Shown piece by piece: positions 41,772-50,572 of a DNA stretch of 64,000 nt (positions within the stretch are counted from its first letter, which is position 1; each line of letters begins with the position of its first letter). The notes beneath the pieces are model-generated. The model saw only the letters and a program-made list of their open reading frames with translations, did no database searches and was not told where the DNA came from. Made by a program: the position numbers and the translations under genes. The stretch is from an uncultured Tateyamaria sp. (GTDB lineage: Bacteria > Pseudomonadota > Alphaproteobacteria > Rhodobacterales > Rhodobacteraceae), in contig NZ_CANNDN010000002.1 of NCBI RefSeq assembly GCF_947503465.1, positions 186,001-250,000 of the forward strand, given 5' to 3'.

Positions 41772-43409
41772 GTGAAAGTTGAACATTACAAAGCGCTTAT
41801 GGCGCGCCACAAGATGAGTCGCCGCCAAATGCTGAAGGGCGCAGCGAGCGTAGGCGCCGTTGCGGCCGTTGGCGGTGCGGTGCCCAAGGCTGTACTGGCC
41901 GACGGTCATGCCAACCTGAGGGCTGAGCTTTTGGCCATTCCCGGCGTGGGACAGGGATCGCCCACAGACGCCGACTGGCAGAAGGTCGGCGCGTTGACAC
42001 TGGGGCCGACAAAAGAACGCGTTGAGGAAGGCGAGTTCGAAGGTGTCGAGCTGACCTTCATGGGCCTCAACAACCAGAACCTGCACAATTTCCTGTTTCG
42101 CGGATTTCTGAAGCCCTGGGAGGCCTACACCGGAGCCAAGATTAACTGGATCGACCTCGCGCAGGCTGACTACAACCCACGTCTCCAGCAGGCAATTGCC
42201 ACCGGCACCGTCGACTTCGACATCGTCGAGATGGGCGCACCATTTGAAGGCGACACGGCGGGCAAGGGCTTGCTTGATGAAATGCCCGGTTGGGTCAAAG
42301 AGCAGATCGAGGCTGATGACCTCGTCGATTATCTGAAGGAGCCCGTCGGAACCTGGGATGGCAAGACCTACCGGATCACAATCGATGGCGACTGCCACAC
42401 CTTTGCATACCGGACCGACTACTTCGGCGATGGTGGCATCGGCGGGGCCGAGGTGCCGCGCACGTGGCAGCAGATCAATCAGGTGACCAAGGATCTTGTC
42501 GGCAAGGAAGACCCGCTGACCGGTCTCCCGGCGCACGGCTACCTCGACCCGCTCAAGGGCTGGGGCGGCTTCGGGATGTACTTTATCCTCAACCGTGCCG
42601 CTGCATACGCCAAGCATCCTGACGATCCGGCCTGGCTTTTCGATCCCGACACCATGAAGCCGCGCGTCAACAACCCGGGCTTCGTGCAGGCGATCCAGGA
42701 CGTGCTCGACCTGATCGCGGCCGACGCTTATCCGACGGACCAGATCAACGCGGACCCCGGAACAACGGCGTTCCAACAGTTTCTTGCAGGCACCGGCTCT
42801 ATGCTGATGTGGTGGGGCGACGTGGGATCGTCGGCGCGGACCTCCGATACTTCGGTCGTCGGCGACGTTGTCGGCTTCGGCATCAACCCGGCCTCCGAGC
42901 GACGCTACAACGCAGCGGCAGACGCATGGGAAGAGGAGATGAATGAAGCGCCGCAGATGGCCTATATCGGCTGGGGCATCTACGTCACCAACCGCGTCTC
43001 GGGTGACGAGAAGAAGCGCAAGGCGGCATGGTCGGCAGCGGCCCACCTCGGCGGCAAGGACCTGTCGCTCTGGACCTCAGCCTACCCGTCGGGTTTCCAG
43101 CCCTACCGGAACTCGCACTTCCAGTTCGAGGAGTGGGAAGCGGCGGGCTATGACCGCGCCTATGTCGAAGACTATCTCGGTTCCAACGCGGACAGCTACA
43201 ACCATCCGAATGCCGCCATCGAACCGCGTATTCCGGGCATTTTCCAATATTACTCGGTCGCCGAGGACGAACTGGCCAAGGGCTTCGCGGGCCAATACGG
43301 CTCCGCGCAGGAGACGGCAGACGCCATCGCCGCGGCCTGGGAGGAAATCACCGACCAGATCGGCCGCGACAGCCAGATCGCGCTCTATAAAGCGTCTCTG
43401 GGGATCTAA
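41772..43409 (+). CDS. Sugar ABC transporter substrate-binding protein with twin-arginine signal
   Basis: Periplasmic binding protein (family 1), 545 residues, larger than usual. A twin-arginine signal (MSRRQMLKGAASVGAVAAVGG, about 15-35) precedes the mature protein, so it may be exported folded. The ligand-binding region has FMGLNNQNLHNFLFRGFLKPWEAYTGAKINWIDLAQADYNPRLQQA (about 93-140). GTG 41772 is used: GGAGGAG lies eight bases before it, while TTG 41754 lies upstream of that site. It opens the plus-strand operon with two permeases and an unusual methyltransferase-like gene. A stem-loop just after it may stabilise its transcript. Confidence 0.9.
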   Translation: MKVEHYKALMARHKMSRRQMLKGAASVGAVAAVGGAVPKAVLADGHANLRAELLAIPGVGQGSPTDADWQKVGALTLGPTKERVEEGEFEGVELTFMGLNNQNLHNFLFRGFLKPWEAYTGAKINWIDLAQADYNPRLQQAIATGTVDFDIVEMGAPFEGDTAGKGLLDEMPGWVKEQIEADDLVDYLKEPVGTWDGKTYRITIDGDCHTFAYRTDYFGDGGIGGAEVPRTWQQINQVTKDLVGKEDPLTGLPAHGYLDPLKGWGGFGMYFILNRAAAYAKHPDDPAWLFDPDTMKPRVNNPGFVQAIQDVLDLIAADAYPTDQINADPGTTAFQQFLAGTGSMLMWWGDVGSSARTSDTSVVGDVVGFGINPASERRYNAAADAWEEEMNEAPQMAYIGWGIYVTNRVSGDEKKRKAAWSAAAHLGGKDLSLWTSAYPSGFQPYRNSHFQFEEWEAAGYDRAYVEDYLGSNADSYNHPNAAIEPRIPGIFQYYSVAEDELAKGFAGQYGSAQETADAIAAAWEEITDQIGRDSQIALYKASLGI

Positions 43410-43415
43410 AAAACA

Positions 43416-43443
43416 GCGGTGGCGGCAAGTGTGGCGCCACTGC
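43416..43443 (+). terminator. Stem-loop after the sugar-binding protein gene
   Basis: GCGGTGGCG pairs with CGCCACTGC (one mismatch) around a 10-base loop, starting seven bases after the binding protein stop. No T-run follows. It is placed where such hairpins protect binding protein mRNA and reduce permease expression. Confidence 0.5.
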
Positions 43444-43469
43444 AACCGACTTGATACCGGATTTCCGAC

Positions 43470-44051
43470 ATGGCGCATTTCGACACCGTCTCGCAATACG
43501 ATGACGCGGCCACATGGTGGCAGGCGACAACGGAGCGTTTGGTGGTGCCGTCGGTCGAAAGCGCTCTCGTCGATATCGGCACAGACAGCGGCGATCGCGC
43601 CGACGCGTACTGCGCTGTTTATGGCCCAGCAAAGAGCCTCGCATTCGTCGATTCCACCCCGACAATGCCGGACGTTGCAGCGCGTACACCTGAAACGGCG
43701 GGCGCTGGACATGTTTGCACCGTTCAGGCCTCGTTCAGCGACATACCAAGCGACGCCGCCTGTTTGACGGTTCGTTGCGCGCACGACATCGAGCATCTCG
43801 ATGATCCGCAATCTGCAATATCCAATCCTGCATGTCTGATCGCTCCTCGCGGGCGGCTCTTGCTGTTCATCAGCCGCCGTCACTGGTGCCAATGGTTTGT
43901 CCGGATCCGCTGGCGACACTGTTGGTACGTGAAGGCGGCGGTTCGGCACATGGCGGAGGCAGCGGGTCGGTCGTGCGACGCGGTGATGATTGCGGCCTCT
44001 GGTTCAATGAGCCGTACAACGCCCGCCTGTCTTCCACGGCCAAATGCATGA
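43470..44051 (+). CDS. Methyltransferase-like protein embedded in the sugar ABC operon (uncertain)
   Basis: A 193-residue ORF between the binding protein and first permease genes. Its stop TGA overlaps the permease ATG as ATGA, which supports real translation. The stretch SFSDIPSDAACLTVRCAHDIEHLDDPQSAI (about 88-117) followed by LIAPRGRLLLFISRRH resembles the second half of class I SAM methyltransferases, where an EHLDDP motif and a PGGRL strand occur. No clear glycine-rich SAM motif is seen (SALVDIGTDSGDRADAYC, about 32-49, is the nearest). It is rich in Cys, Trp and Arg. It could be a diverged or decaying methyltransferase, or a protein of unknown type. I do not know its role in the operon. 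Confidence 0.5.
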   Translation: MAHFDTVSQYDDAATWWQATTERLVVPSVESALVDIGTDSGDRADAYCAVYGPAKSLAFVDSTPTMPDVAARTPETAGAGHVCTVQASFSDIPSDAACLTVRCAHDIEHLDDPQSAISNPACLIAPRGRLLLFISRRHWCQWFVRIRWRHCWYVKAAVRHMAEAAGRSCDAVMIAASGSMSRTTPACLPRPNA

Positions 44052-45151
44052 GTGAGGGCGAGTATCTTCACGTTGTTACCCGCGACGACATCTCCGACAC
44101 GCGGCGGCGGTTCGGGCGCGGGATAGCCTGGGCGACCGGGGCGCTGACGCTTGTCGTCGCTGTTCTGCAAACCCTTGACCAGTACGGCACCCTCGACCTC
44201 GGCCTTACCAACTGGCGCCCCACGCTTTACGCCTATTGCACATGGATCGTCGCCTTTTGCTGGGCGCAGGTTCTGATCCACGGCGAACAGGGCAAGCGGC
44301 GCCTATTTGTTGTGCCCGCTGCGATCTTTGTCGTTTCGATGGTTGTTTTCCCGCTTATCTTTGCGCTTGGCATCGCGTTTTCAGACTGGAACCTCTCAAG
44401 CCCGGACGGACGCACGTTCAACGGCTTCGACAACGTGCGGCAAATGTGGGGGGATCCGTTCTACTGGAACGCTATGACAAATATGGTCTGGTACTGCCTG
44501 GCGATCATCGTCGAATACGCCATCGCTTTCGGACTCGCGCTGCTGCTGAACGCGCAGATCCGGGGGCGCAAGTTCTTTCGCGTCGCGTTCCTGCTTCCGC
44601 TGATGCTCAGCCCCGTCGCAGTAAGCTGGATGATCGGCAAATCAATGCTTGAGATCCGCTTTGGCCCTGTTTCGCGTCTTCTGCGTGACCTTGGCTGGGA
44701 CAGCCCTTCGTTCTTCGGATCACCCGAAGTGGCACGGTTCTGGATCATGGCGATGGACGCCTGGACGTTCATCCCCTTCATGATGATCATGATCCTCGCC
44801 GGGCTGCAGGCTATTCCGCGCGAACTGCACGAAGCCGCAGAGGTAGACGGGGCATCGCCCTGGCGCCGATTCTGGGAAGTGACGTTTCCCTTGATGCTGC
44901 CGGTATCAATCACCGCGATCCTGATCCGCATCATCTTCAAGCTGAAGCTGGCGGACATCATCATCAACGTGACTTCGGGCGGACCCGGCGGCGCGACCGA
45001 TAGTGTGACGTCATTCATCTTCCGCGAGTACCGCGACCGGTCCAACGTGGGCTACGGAACGCTTCTGGCCATCGTCTACCTCGTCATCATCGTGATCGCG
45101 ATGACCATCGTCATGAAACTCGCCGACCGCTGGATGAGGCCAAGATATTGA
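44048..45151 (+). CDS. Sugar ABC transporter permease, MalF/UgpA type
   Basis: Inner-membrane permease of 367 residues. In addition to the six core helices there are about 95 extra N-terminal residues with two hydrophobic segments (GIAWATGALTLVVAVLQTL and LYAYCTWIVAFCWAQVLI). The EAA loop is EAAEVDGASPWRRFWEVTFPLMLPVSI. ATG 44048 overlaps the stop of the methyltransferase-like gene; the frame is open further back but that would cross the whole upstream gene. Its own stop overlaps the TTG start of the second permease as TTGA. These overlaps mark a tightly coupled operon. Confidence 0.9.
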   Translation: MSEGEYLHVVTRDDISDTRRRFGRGIAWATGALTLVVAVLQTLDQYGTLDLGLTNWRPTLYAYCTWIVAFCWAQVLIHGEQGKRRLFVVPAAIFVVSMVVFPLIFALGIAFSDWNLSSPDGRTFNGFDNVRQMWGDPFYWNAMTNMVWYCLAIIVEYAIAFGLALLLNAQIRGRKFFRVAFLLPLMLSPVAVSWMIGKSMLEIRFGPVSRLLRDLGWDSPSFFGSPEVARFWIMAMDAWTFIPFMMIMILAGLQAIPRELHEAAEVDGASPWRRFWEVTFPLMLPVSITAILIRIIFKLKLADIIINVTSGGPGGATDSVTSFIFREYRDRSNVGYGTLLAIVYLVIIVIAMTIVMKLADRWMRPRY

Positions 45152-46077
45152 CCGACGCGACCAACACCCAGATTTTCCACGACAGCGATGCGGACAAGGG
45201 CTTCCGCGCCGGATGGTGGACCAGCCGAGTTTTGATCTACGGCATTCTGATCCTCTGGGCGATCATTTGCCTTTTCCCGATCTACTGGACCATTACCACC
45301 AGCTTCAAGGCCGCCCCGGACGTCATGAAGGGCAACCTCGTCCCTTGGGTCGACTATGACCCGAAATGGCTCGGTTTTCGCTCCCTTGGCCTCTCGCCCG
45401 AGACGATCGGCAACGAGTCGACCGTGCGAGAGGAGTTCCTGAAACGATTCTGGAATTCGACCATCGTCGCCGTCTGCTCGTCCCTTCTGGCACTGATCCT
45501 TGGCAGTATGGCGGCCTATGGCCTCAGCCGGTTCAGTTACAAGTTCGGCTTCATGAGGAACGGCGACATCCTGTTCTTCTTTCTCAGCCAGCTCATCCTG
45601 CCGCCGGTCGTCCTCGCCCTGCCGTTTCTCGTGCTTTACAAGGAAGTCGCGCTGCTTGACACGCGGATCGGGCTTATCCTGCTCTACACGCTGACCGTCC
45701 TGCCGATCGTTATCTGGATCATGCGGGACCAGTTCGGCTCGATCCCGGCGGAATTGGAAGAGGCCGCACTGGTCGATGGTTTGTCTGTCTGGGGCGCGTT
45801 CCTGACCATCGTGATGCCCATCGCATTACCGGGTATGGTGGCGGCGTTTATTCTGAGCCTCGTGTTGACGTGGAACGAATACTTCTTCGCTGCGCTCCTG
45901 ACGTCGACACATGCCAACACGCTGCCCGTCATGGTCGCCAGTCAAACCGGCTCGCAAGGCATTTCGTGGTGGTCGATGGCCGCCCTGTCGTTCATGGCGA
46001 TCCTGCCGCTGATCGTCATCGGTGTTTTGCTGGAACGTTTCATCATCAAGGGTATGGCCGCGGGCGCGGTGAAGTAA
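45148..46077 (+). CDS. Sugar ABC transporter permease, MalG/UgpE type
   Basis: Second permease, 309 residues. Six helices and the EAA loop EEAALVDGLSVWGAFLTIVMPIALPGMV (about 205-232) are present. The TTG start at 45148 overlaps the previous stop and has GAGG eight bases upstream, so coupled translation is likely. It ends two bases before the stop of the convergent FGGY kinase gene. Confidence 0.9.
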   Translation: MTDATNTQIFHDSDADKGFRAGWWTSRVLIYGILILWAIICLFPIYWTITTSFKAAPDVMKGNLVPWVDYDPKWLGFRSLGLSPETIGNESTVREEFLKRFWNSTIVAVCSSLLALILGSMAAYGLSRFSYKFGFMRNGDILFFFLSQLILPPVVLALPFLVLYKEVALLDTRIGLILLYTLTVLPIVIWIMRDQFGSIPAELEEAALVDGLSVWGAFLTIVMPIALPGMVAAFILSLVLTWNEYFFAALLTSTHANTLPVMVASQTGSQGISWWSMAALSFMAILPLIVIGVLLERFIIKGMAAGAVK

Positions 46078-46079
46078 TC

Positions 46080-47567
46080 TCACCCTAGCGCGTGGGCGAT
46101 CTCCTTTGTTTGCTCATAGAGTTTCAGAAACAGTGGATATTGCCTTGCGTAAGCATCGTGTTTCTCCGGAGCGATGCCGCGGCTCGCTGGGTTCCATGCC
46201 GCGATATCGTCTGGGGCGACAAGTCCCACTGCCTGCGCGGCGAGGAAGGCGTCCCCGTAGGACGCCCCGATGGTCTTGTCGCTGACGATCTGCGTCAAAC
46301 CGCTGAGGTCCGATGTCGCCTGCAGCCAAACGGTGTTCTGCGTCCCACCGCCAACGGCCAGTACGCGGGTGGGCGCGGCGCCGACGTCGCGAAACGTATC
46401 GATGACATGCGCCGTACCCATTGCGATCCCTTCGAGAACCGCGCGATACACATCGCCTCGTCCATGCGTCAGGTTCATCCCGAACAGCGCGCCTTTGGCG
46501 AGGGGATCGTGGATTGGTGTCCGTTCGCCCGAGAAATACGGCAGAAACAGCAGCCCGTTGGCGCCGCGCGGCGTGGCCTCGGCCTCCTCCGCCAGCGTCG
46601 CAAAGGCCGTCGCGGCGGGCAGCTCTTGCGCAAATCGATCCCGGAACCAATGCGTCAGCGTCCCCGACGTGGCCGCACCTGCCATCGAGGCATGGCTCCC
46701 CGGGGTGAGCCATGGAGCGTACCAGAGCCTCGGGTCGCGAACACGCTGCTCTGTGACCTGAATGATGAAGATCGTGGATCCCATCATCAGCATCATGTCT
46801 CCGGCCGCACGCACTCCGACGCTGACGGCTTCGGCAGCTGCGTCAATCGTTCCGGTCGTAACAGGCGTGCCTTCGGCCAAACCGGTTGTTTTCGCAGCGC
46901 TTGCAGTGATGTTGCCCGCGATTTCCGTAGACCACAGCAGCCGTGGCAGCGCATCGAGCGACACGATGTCATCCGCCAATGCGTCCGTCCAATCGCACTG
47001 CGCGACGTCGTAAAGCGGCGAGAAACCGGCCGCCGTGTAGTGATCGATGACAAACTCACCCGTCAAGCGATGCACGATGAAAGACGTCGACGTCAGAACC
47101 TTCTCCGTCTTCTCGAAAATCTCCGGGCGGTTCCGCTTGAGCCACAGGATTTTCGGCCCGACCGATTGAGACGTCAAAGCGTTGCCGCACCGATCCAGGA
47201 TCACATCCTGGCCAATTCGCGCGTTCAGATCATCGATTTCAGTACTCGCCCGCGTATCAACGCCGTAAAGTACCCCGTTCATCAGCGGATCGCCAGAGGA
47301 ATCCACCGGGAGCATACAAGGGCCAATGGCGCTGACGGCGACAGCCGCGATATCGTCCGACGAAACGCGGGACTGATCCAACAAAGCGCGCGTTATGTGC
47401 ACGAAATCGCCCCACCAGTCCTCTTCCGGGCGATGCTCTGCCCAGCCGGGGCGCGGCACCAGCATTTCATGGGGGCGTCGCGCCTCAGCCAGGATCGCGC
47501 CCGCCTCGTCGACGATCACGCCCTTGGACGAATAGGTGCCGATATCGACGCCGAGCGTGTAAGTCAT
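46080..47567 (-). CDS. FGGY-family carbohydrate kinase (xylulokinase-like)
   Basis: Phosphorylates a sugar or sugar alcohol with ATP; 495 residues. The N-terminal ATP-site motif GVDIGTYSSKGVIVD (about 6-20) and the second-domain MLMMGSTIFI and GGGTQNTVWLQATSDLSG (about 390-407) are typical. The nearest named relatives by look are xylulokinases, but the family has many substrates. It is the last gene of a three-gene minus-strand unit; its ATG overlaps the end of the M42 gene by four bases. The longer frame to 47615 is rejected because it overlaps further into that gene. Confidence 0.9.
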   Translation of the reverse strand: MTYTLGVDIGTYSSKGVIVDEAGAILAEARRPHEMLVPRPGWAEHRPEEDWWGDFVHITRALLDQSRVSSDDIAAVAVSAIGPCMLPVDSSGDPLMNGVLYGVDTRASTEIDDLNARIGQDVILDRCGNALTSQSVGPKILWLKRNRPEIFEKTEKVLTSTSFIVHRLTGEFVIDHYTAAGFSPLYDVAQCDWTDALADDIVSLDALPRLLWSTEIAGNITASAAKTTGLAEGTPVTTGTIDAAAEAVSVGVRAAGDMMLMMGSTIFIIQVTEQRVRDPRLWYAPWLTPGSHASMAGAATSGTLTHWFRDRFAQELPAATAFATLAEEAEATPRGANGLLFLPYFSGERTPIHDPLAKGALFGMNLTHGRGDVYRAVLEGIAMGTAHVIDTFRDVGAAPTRVLAVGGGTQNTVWLQATSDLSGLTQIVSDKTIGASYGDAFLAAQAVGLVAPDDIAAWNPASRGIAPEKHDAYARQYPLFLKLYEQTKEIAHALG

Positions 47568-48646
47568 GCCACGGCACCATCCCGGCTCAGGTCGAAATCC
47601 GGCCCAACGCGACACAGCGCGGCGACCAGCAGATCGCGGAGCGCATCGAGATCGCGGAAATCCACAATTTCGCGCGACGCATGTGAGTACCGCAACGGGA
47701 AACCGACATCGATCGCCGCCACGCCGCCGCCGACAAGTTGGACATATGACAGATCGGTCAACACACCCGTCTGTGCGCTCCTTTGAAGGGGGATACCCGC
47801 AGCGTCCGCCGCCTCCTCGAACAGCCGCACCATCGCCGGATGCGGGATGACGCCATTGAGTGTCCCGCGTCCATGAAACGAATAGAGAGAAATCCCCGGC
47901 CCGCCGCCGAGCCGCATCTCCCCGGCATCGCCCATATCAGGCGTATCCGTTGCCAGCATCAAGTCGATCTGGATTGCCATGTCCGGCTTGAGCCGCTCCG
48001 CCAATGGCAACGCCCCCCTCAAATTGAACTCCTCCTGGGTCGTGAACGCCAGATGTACCGTTGGGCCGCCGGCGCGTTCGGTCAGCGCCCGCGCCACCTC
48101 GATCAACACCGCGCAGCCCGCACGGTCGTCTAATGCGGGCGCCGTGATCCGATTTTCACCCAGTGCACGGCTCCCCGGCGCGTAAACGACTGGGGATCCG
48201 ATACGAATGCCCGCCGCCTCTGCTTCGGCAGCGCTCTCGAACCCACAATCAACATAGAGATCCCCCACGGGAATGACCGTGTATTTCTCATCCGGCGTCG
48301 TCGCATGGTGGCTCTTGTTGGCAATGATTCCGGGCAGATCGCCGTGCCTTGTCGAAACTTCAACCTCCTGGCTGGCCAGCGCGCGCTCGGGGACGCCGCC
48401 AAGCCGAGACAGGCGGAGAAACCCGTCGGCATCGATCTTGCGCACCACGAACCCCAGTTGGTCCATGTGCGTGAACAGCATGACCGACGGGCCGTCGCCC
48501 CTGAACGTTGTCCAGAGATTTCCCAGCCGATCCGTCTCGTGCGTGCAGCCGATGTCCTCCAGTTCAGCGGCGATCACGCGGCGAATGCGGTCTTCGTGCC
48601 CAGACAGCCCCGGGACCGCAAGTAGTCGTTCCAGAAGATCCCTCAT
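47564..48646 (-). CDS. M42-family metallopeptidase-like protein (SgcX/FrvX type)
   Basis: Di-metal aminopeptidase/glucanase-like hydrolase of 360 residues. M42 features: PGLSGHEDRIRR (about 12-23), LFTHMDQLGFVVRKI (about 56-70, His-x-Asp ligand), ALDDRAGCAVLIEVA (about 170-184), FTTQEEFNLRGA (about 201-212, Glu-Glu) and IQIDLMLATDTP. The frame is open to 49099, but ATG 48646 overlaps the stop of the BtpA gene and starts MRDLLERLLAVPGLSGHED, the normal N-terminus. Together with BtpA it matches the sgcX-sgcQ neighbours of E. coli sgc, a sugar locus of unsolved function. A true peptide substrate is unlikely in this context, but the active-site residues look intact. Confidence 0.85.
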   Translation of the reverse strand: MRDLLERLLAVPGLSGHEDRIRRVIAAELEDIGCTHETDRLGNLWTTFRGDGPSVMLFTHMDQLGFVVRKIDADGFLRLSRLGGVPERALASQEVEVSTRHGDLPGIIANKSHHATTPDEKYTVIPVGDLYVDCGFESAAEAEAAGIRIGSPVVYAPGSRALGENRITAPALDDRAGCAVLIEVARALTERAGGPTVHLAFTTQEEFNLRGALPLAERLKPDMAIQIDLMLATDTPDMGDAGEMRLGGGPGISLYSFHGRGTLNGVIPHPAMVRLFEEAADAAGIPLQRSAQTGVLTDLSYVQLVGGGVAAIDVGFPLRYSHASREIVDFRDLDALRDLLVAALCRVGPDFDLSRDGAVA

Positions 48647-49446
48647 CGCGCTGCCCTCGCGCGGTCCATGAAATCCGTCGCACGCTCTGGGTCCACGGCC
48701 TTCCAGGTATTTCCGTCCACTTTGAGTGACGACCCGACGATGCAGCCATCGGCAATCGCAAAGACGTCCGCGACCGTTTCGTGCTTTACGCCCGTGTTGG
48801 CGAGAACGGGCGTATCCGGCAGCACAGCTTTCACCGCTTCGAGATCTTCCATCCGCGCTGCCTCGCCTGTGATCGCGCCCGAGACGAGAACGGCGTCCGG
48901 GATCGACGAAAACACGGCGCTGCGCGCCCGGTCGGCGAGTGATCGTTTGTCCACGCTGTCTGCGAACTCGGCGGAAACATTGTAAAGCATGAGGCAGTCG
49001 GATCGGCCGAGACGCGCGCGGTAGCGCATGGCCGCGCCCGCATCTGGCGTCCACGGCCCCATGTCCGACGCGTACGTACCTGTGAAAATCTCTCGGCAAA
49101 AGGCTGCGCCGGTTGCAGCGGCGAGCGCGATGGTCGAGGTCGGGTCCCAGAGAACGTTGACGCCAAACGGGACCGTGATCTCATCCCGCAGCTTGCCGAT
49201 GACAAAGGCCATGGTCGCGAGCGACGCGCGGTCCACGTCGAATTCATAGGGCCGGTCATTCTCATTACCGAACATCACCGCATCGACACCTGCCGCCTGA
49301 AGTGCTGCCAGGTCGGCCCGAGCCGCCTCGATAATGCCGTCCAGCCCCGCATCCGCGTCGAACAGAGGCGCACCCGGCAGCGCACCGAGATGGACCATGG
49401 CGATCACCGGTTTCGGCGTGCCAAAGACGCGTCCGAAATTGGTCAT
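48643..49446 (-). CDS. BtpA/SgcQ-family TIM-barrel protein
   Basis: A 267-residue protein of the BtpA/SgcQ family. Landmarks: KPVIAMVHLGALPGAPLFD (about 12-30), VDAVMFGNENDRPYEF (about 54-69), TVPFGVNVLWDP (about 90-101), FTGTYASDMGPWTPDAG, and TPVLANTGVKHETVADVFAIADGCIVGSSLKVDGN (about 215-249), whose last part resembles a phosphate-binding end of a TIM barrel. The overlap with the M42 gene is four bases (ATGA). Family members were first linked to photosystem I biogenesis, but those in sugar loci such as sgcQ probably act on a sugar derivative. Confidence 0.88.
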   Translation of the reverse strand: MTNFGRVFGTPKPVIAMVHLGALPGAPLFDADAGLDGIIEAARADLAALQAAGVDAVMFGNENDRPYEFDVDRASLATMAFVIGKLRDEITVPFGVNVLWDPTSTIALAAATGAAFCREIFTGTYASDMGPWTPDAGAAMRYRARLGRSDCLMLYNVSAEFADSVDKRSLADRARSAVFSSIPDAVLVSGAITGEAARMEDLEAVKAVLPDTPVLANTGVKHETVADVFAIADGCIVGSSLKVDGNTWKAVDPERATDFMDRARAAR

Positions 49447-49549
49447 GGCTGAACCTCCCCCCTGAGCTGTTCGTCAAAGCCTAGCGGGGAAATCCTTGTC
49501 TCCCAAGGCGAAACTGCCCTAGGCTCAATCGACGACGGAGGGATCAAGA

Positions 49550-50572
49550 ATGCAACGCACGCGACGCTGGGACAGGCACGGTTCGGGCGGCCTGACCTTC
49601 ACGGAACTGGGCCTCGGAACGGCTCCGCTTGGCAACCTCTACCGCGCGATCAGCGACGAAGCCGCCGACGCAGTCTTCGATGCGGCCTGGGACGCCGGCG
49701 TGCGCTACTTCGATACCGCACCGCTCTACGGCCTCGGCCTTGCCGAGACTCGCCTCAACCGCTTCCTGCGAGGCAAGCAGCGTGACGAGTACGTGCTATC
49801 AACCAAAATCGGACGCCTGCTCAAAGCCGCGACCGAAGAGACGCGCGATGGACATGGTAAGTGGTTCGATGTGCCTGCGCGGAACGAGGTCTACGACTAC
49901 GGCTACGACGCAACACTTCGTTCGGTCGAGTATTCGCTTGAGCGGCTCGGGGTCGACCGCATCGACATTCTCTTTGCGCATGATCTCGATGTCTTCAATC
50001 ACGGAAGCCAAGCGGTGCTCGACACCAAGTTGAACGAGTTGATGGAAGGCGGCTACAAGGCACTGCTCAAACTGCGCGAAGAGGGGACGATTTCCGCTTT
50101 CGGCGCGGGCGTGAATGAATGGCAGCCGTGCCAATGGCTGACCGAACGCGGCGATTTCGACATCTTCCTGCTCGCGGGTCGATACACGCTTCTTGAACAG
50201 GAGGCATTGGCGAGCTTCCTGCCGCTGTGCGTTGAGCGGGACATCGGGATCGTAATTGGCGGGCCGTACAACTCGGGCATTCTGGCGACGGGTGCGCGCA
50301 AGGGCGCATTTTACAACTACGACCCGGCGCCTCAGAACATCCTTGATCGCGTCGCCCGGATCGAAGCCGTCTGCAACCGCCACGGCGTGCGCCTGGTGGA
50401 CGCCGCGTTCCAATTTCCGCTTCGCCATCCCGCAGTCGTTTCGGTCATTCCGGGCGGACAGGGACTCGACGAAATGCAGTCGAACATCCGCGCCGCCGAC
50501 GCGACAATTCCGGATGCCTTCTGGTCAGACCTCAAGGCGAACGGACTATTGCGAGATGATGCGCCGGCATGA
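49550..50572 (+). CDS. Aldo/keto reductase (aldose 1-dehydrogenase type)
   Basis: NAD(P)-dependent oxidoreductase of 340 residues. Catalytic Asp-Tyr-Lys-His pattern: Asp and Tyr in FDTAPLYGLGLAETRLNRFL (about 59-78), Lys in VLSTKIGRLL and His in LFAHDLDVFNHGSQ. The family includes D-threo-aldose 1-dehydrogenase and L-fucose dehydrogenase, which give a lactone. The next gene, overlapping by four bases, encodes a lactonase-like amidohydrolase, which supports an aldose-to-lactone-to-acid route. The start at 49550 sits 104 bases from the divergent BtpA gene. Confidence 0.88.
   Translation: MQRTRRWDRHGSGGLTFTELGLGTAPLGNLYRAISDEAADAVFDAAWDAGVRYFDTAPLYGLGLAETRLNRFLRGKQRDEYVLSTKIGRLLKAATEETRDGHGKWFDVPARNEVYDYGYDATLRSVEYSLERLGVDRIDILFAHDLDVFNHGSQAVLDTKLNELMEGGYKALLKLREEGTISAFGAGVNEWQPCQWLTERGDFDIFLLAGRYTLLEQEALASFLPLCVERDIGIVIGGPYNSGILATGARKGAFYNYDPAPQNILDRVARIEAVCNRHGVRLVDAAFQFPLRHPAVVSVIPGGQGLDEMQSNIRAADATIPDAFWSDLKANGLLRDDAPA

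Noticed and set aside
46092-47786. 564-codon plus-strand ORF opposite the FGGY kinase
   Set aside because: Antisense shadow; the kinase frame has clear ATP-site motifs.
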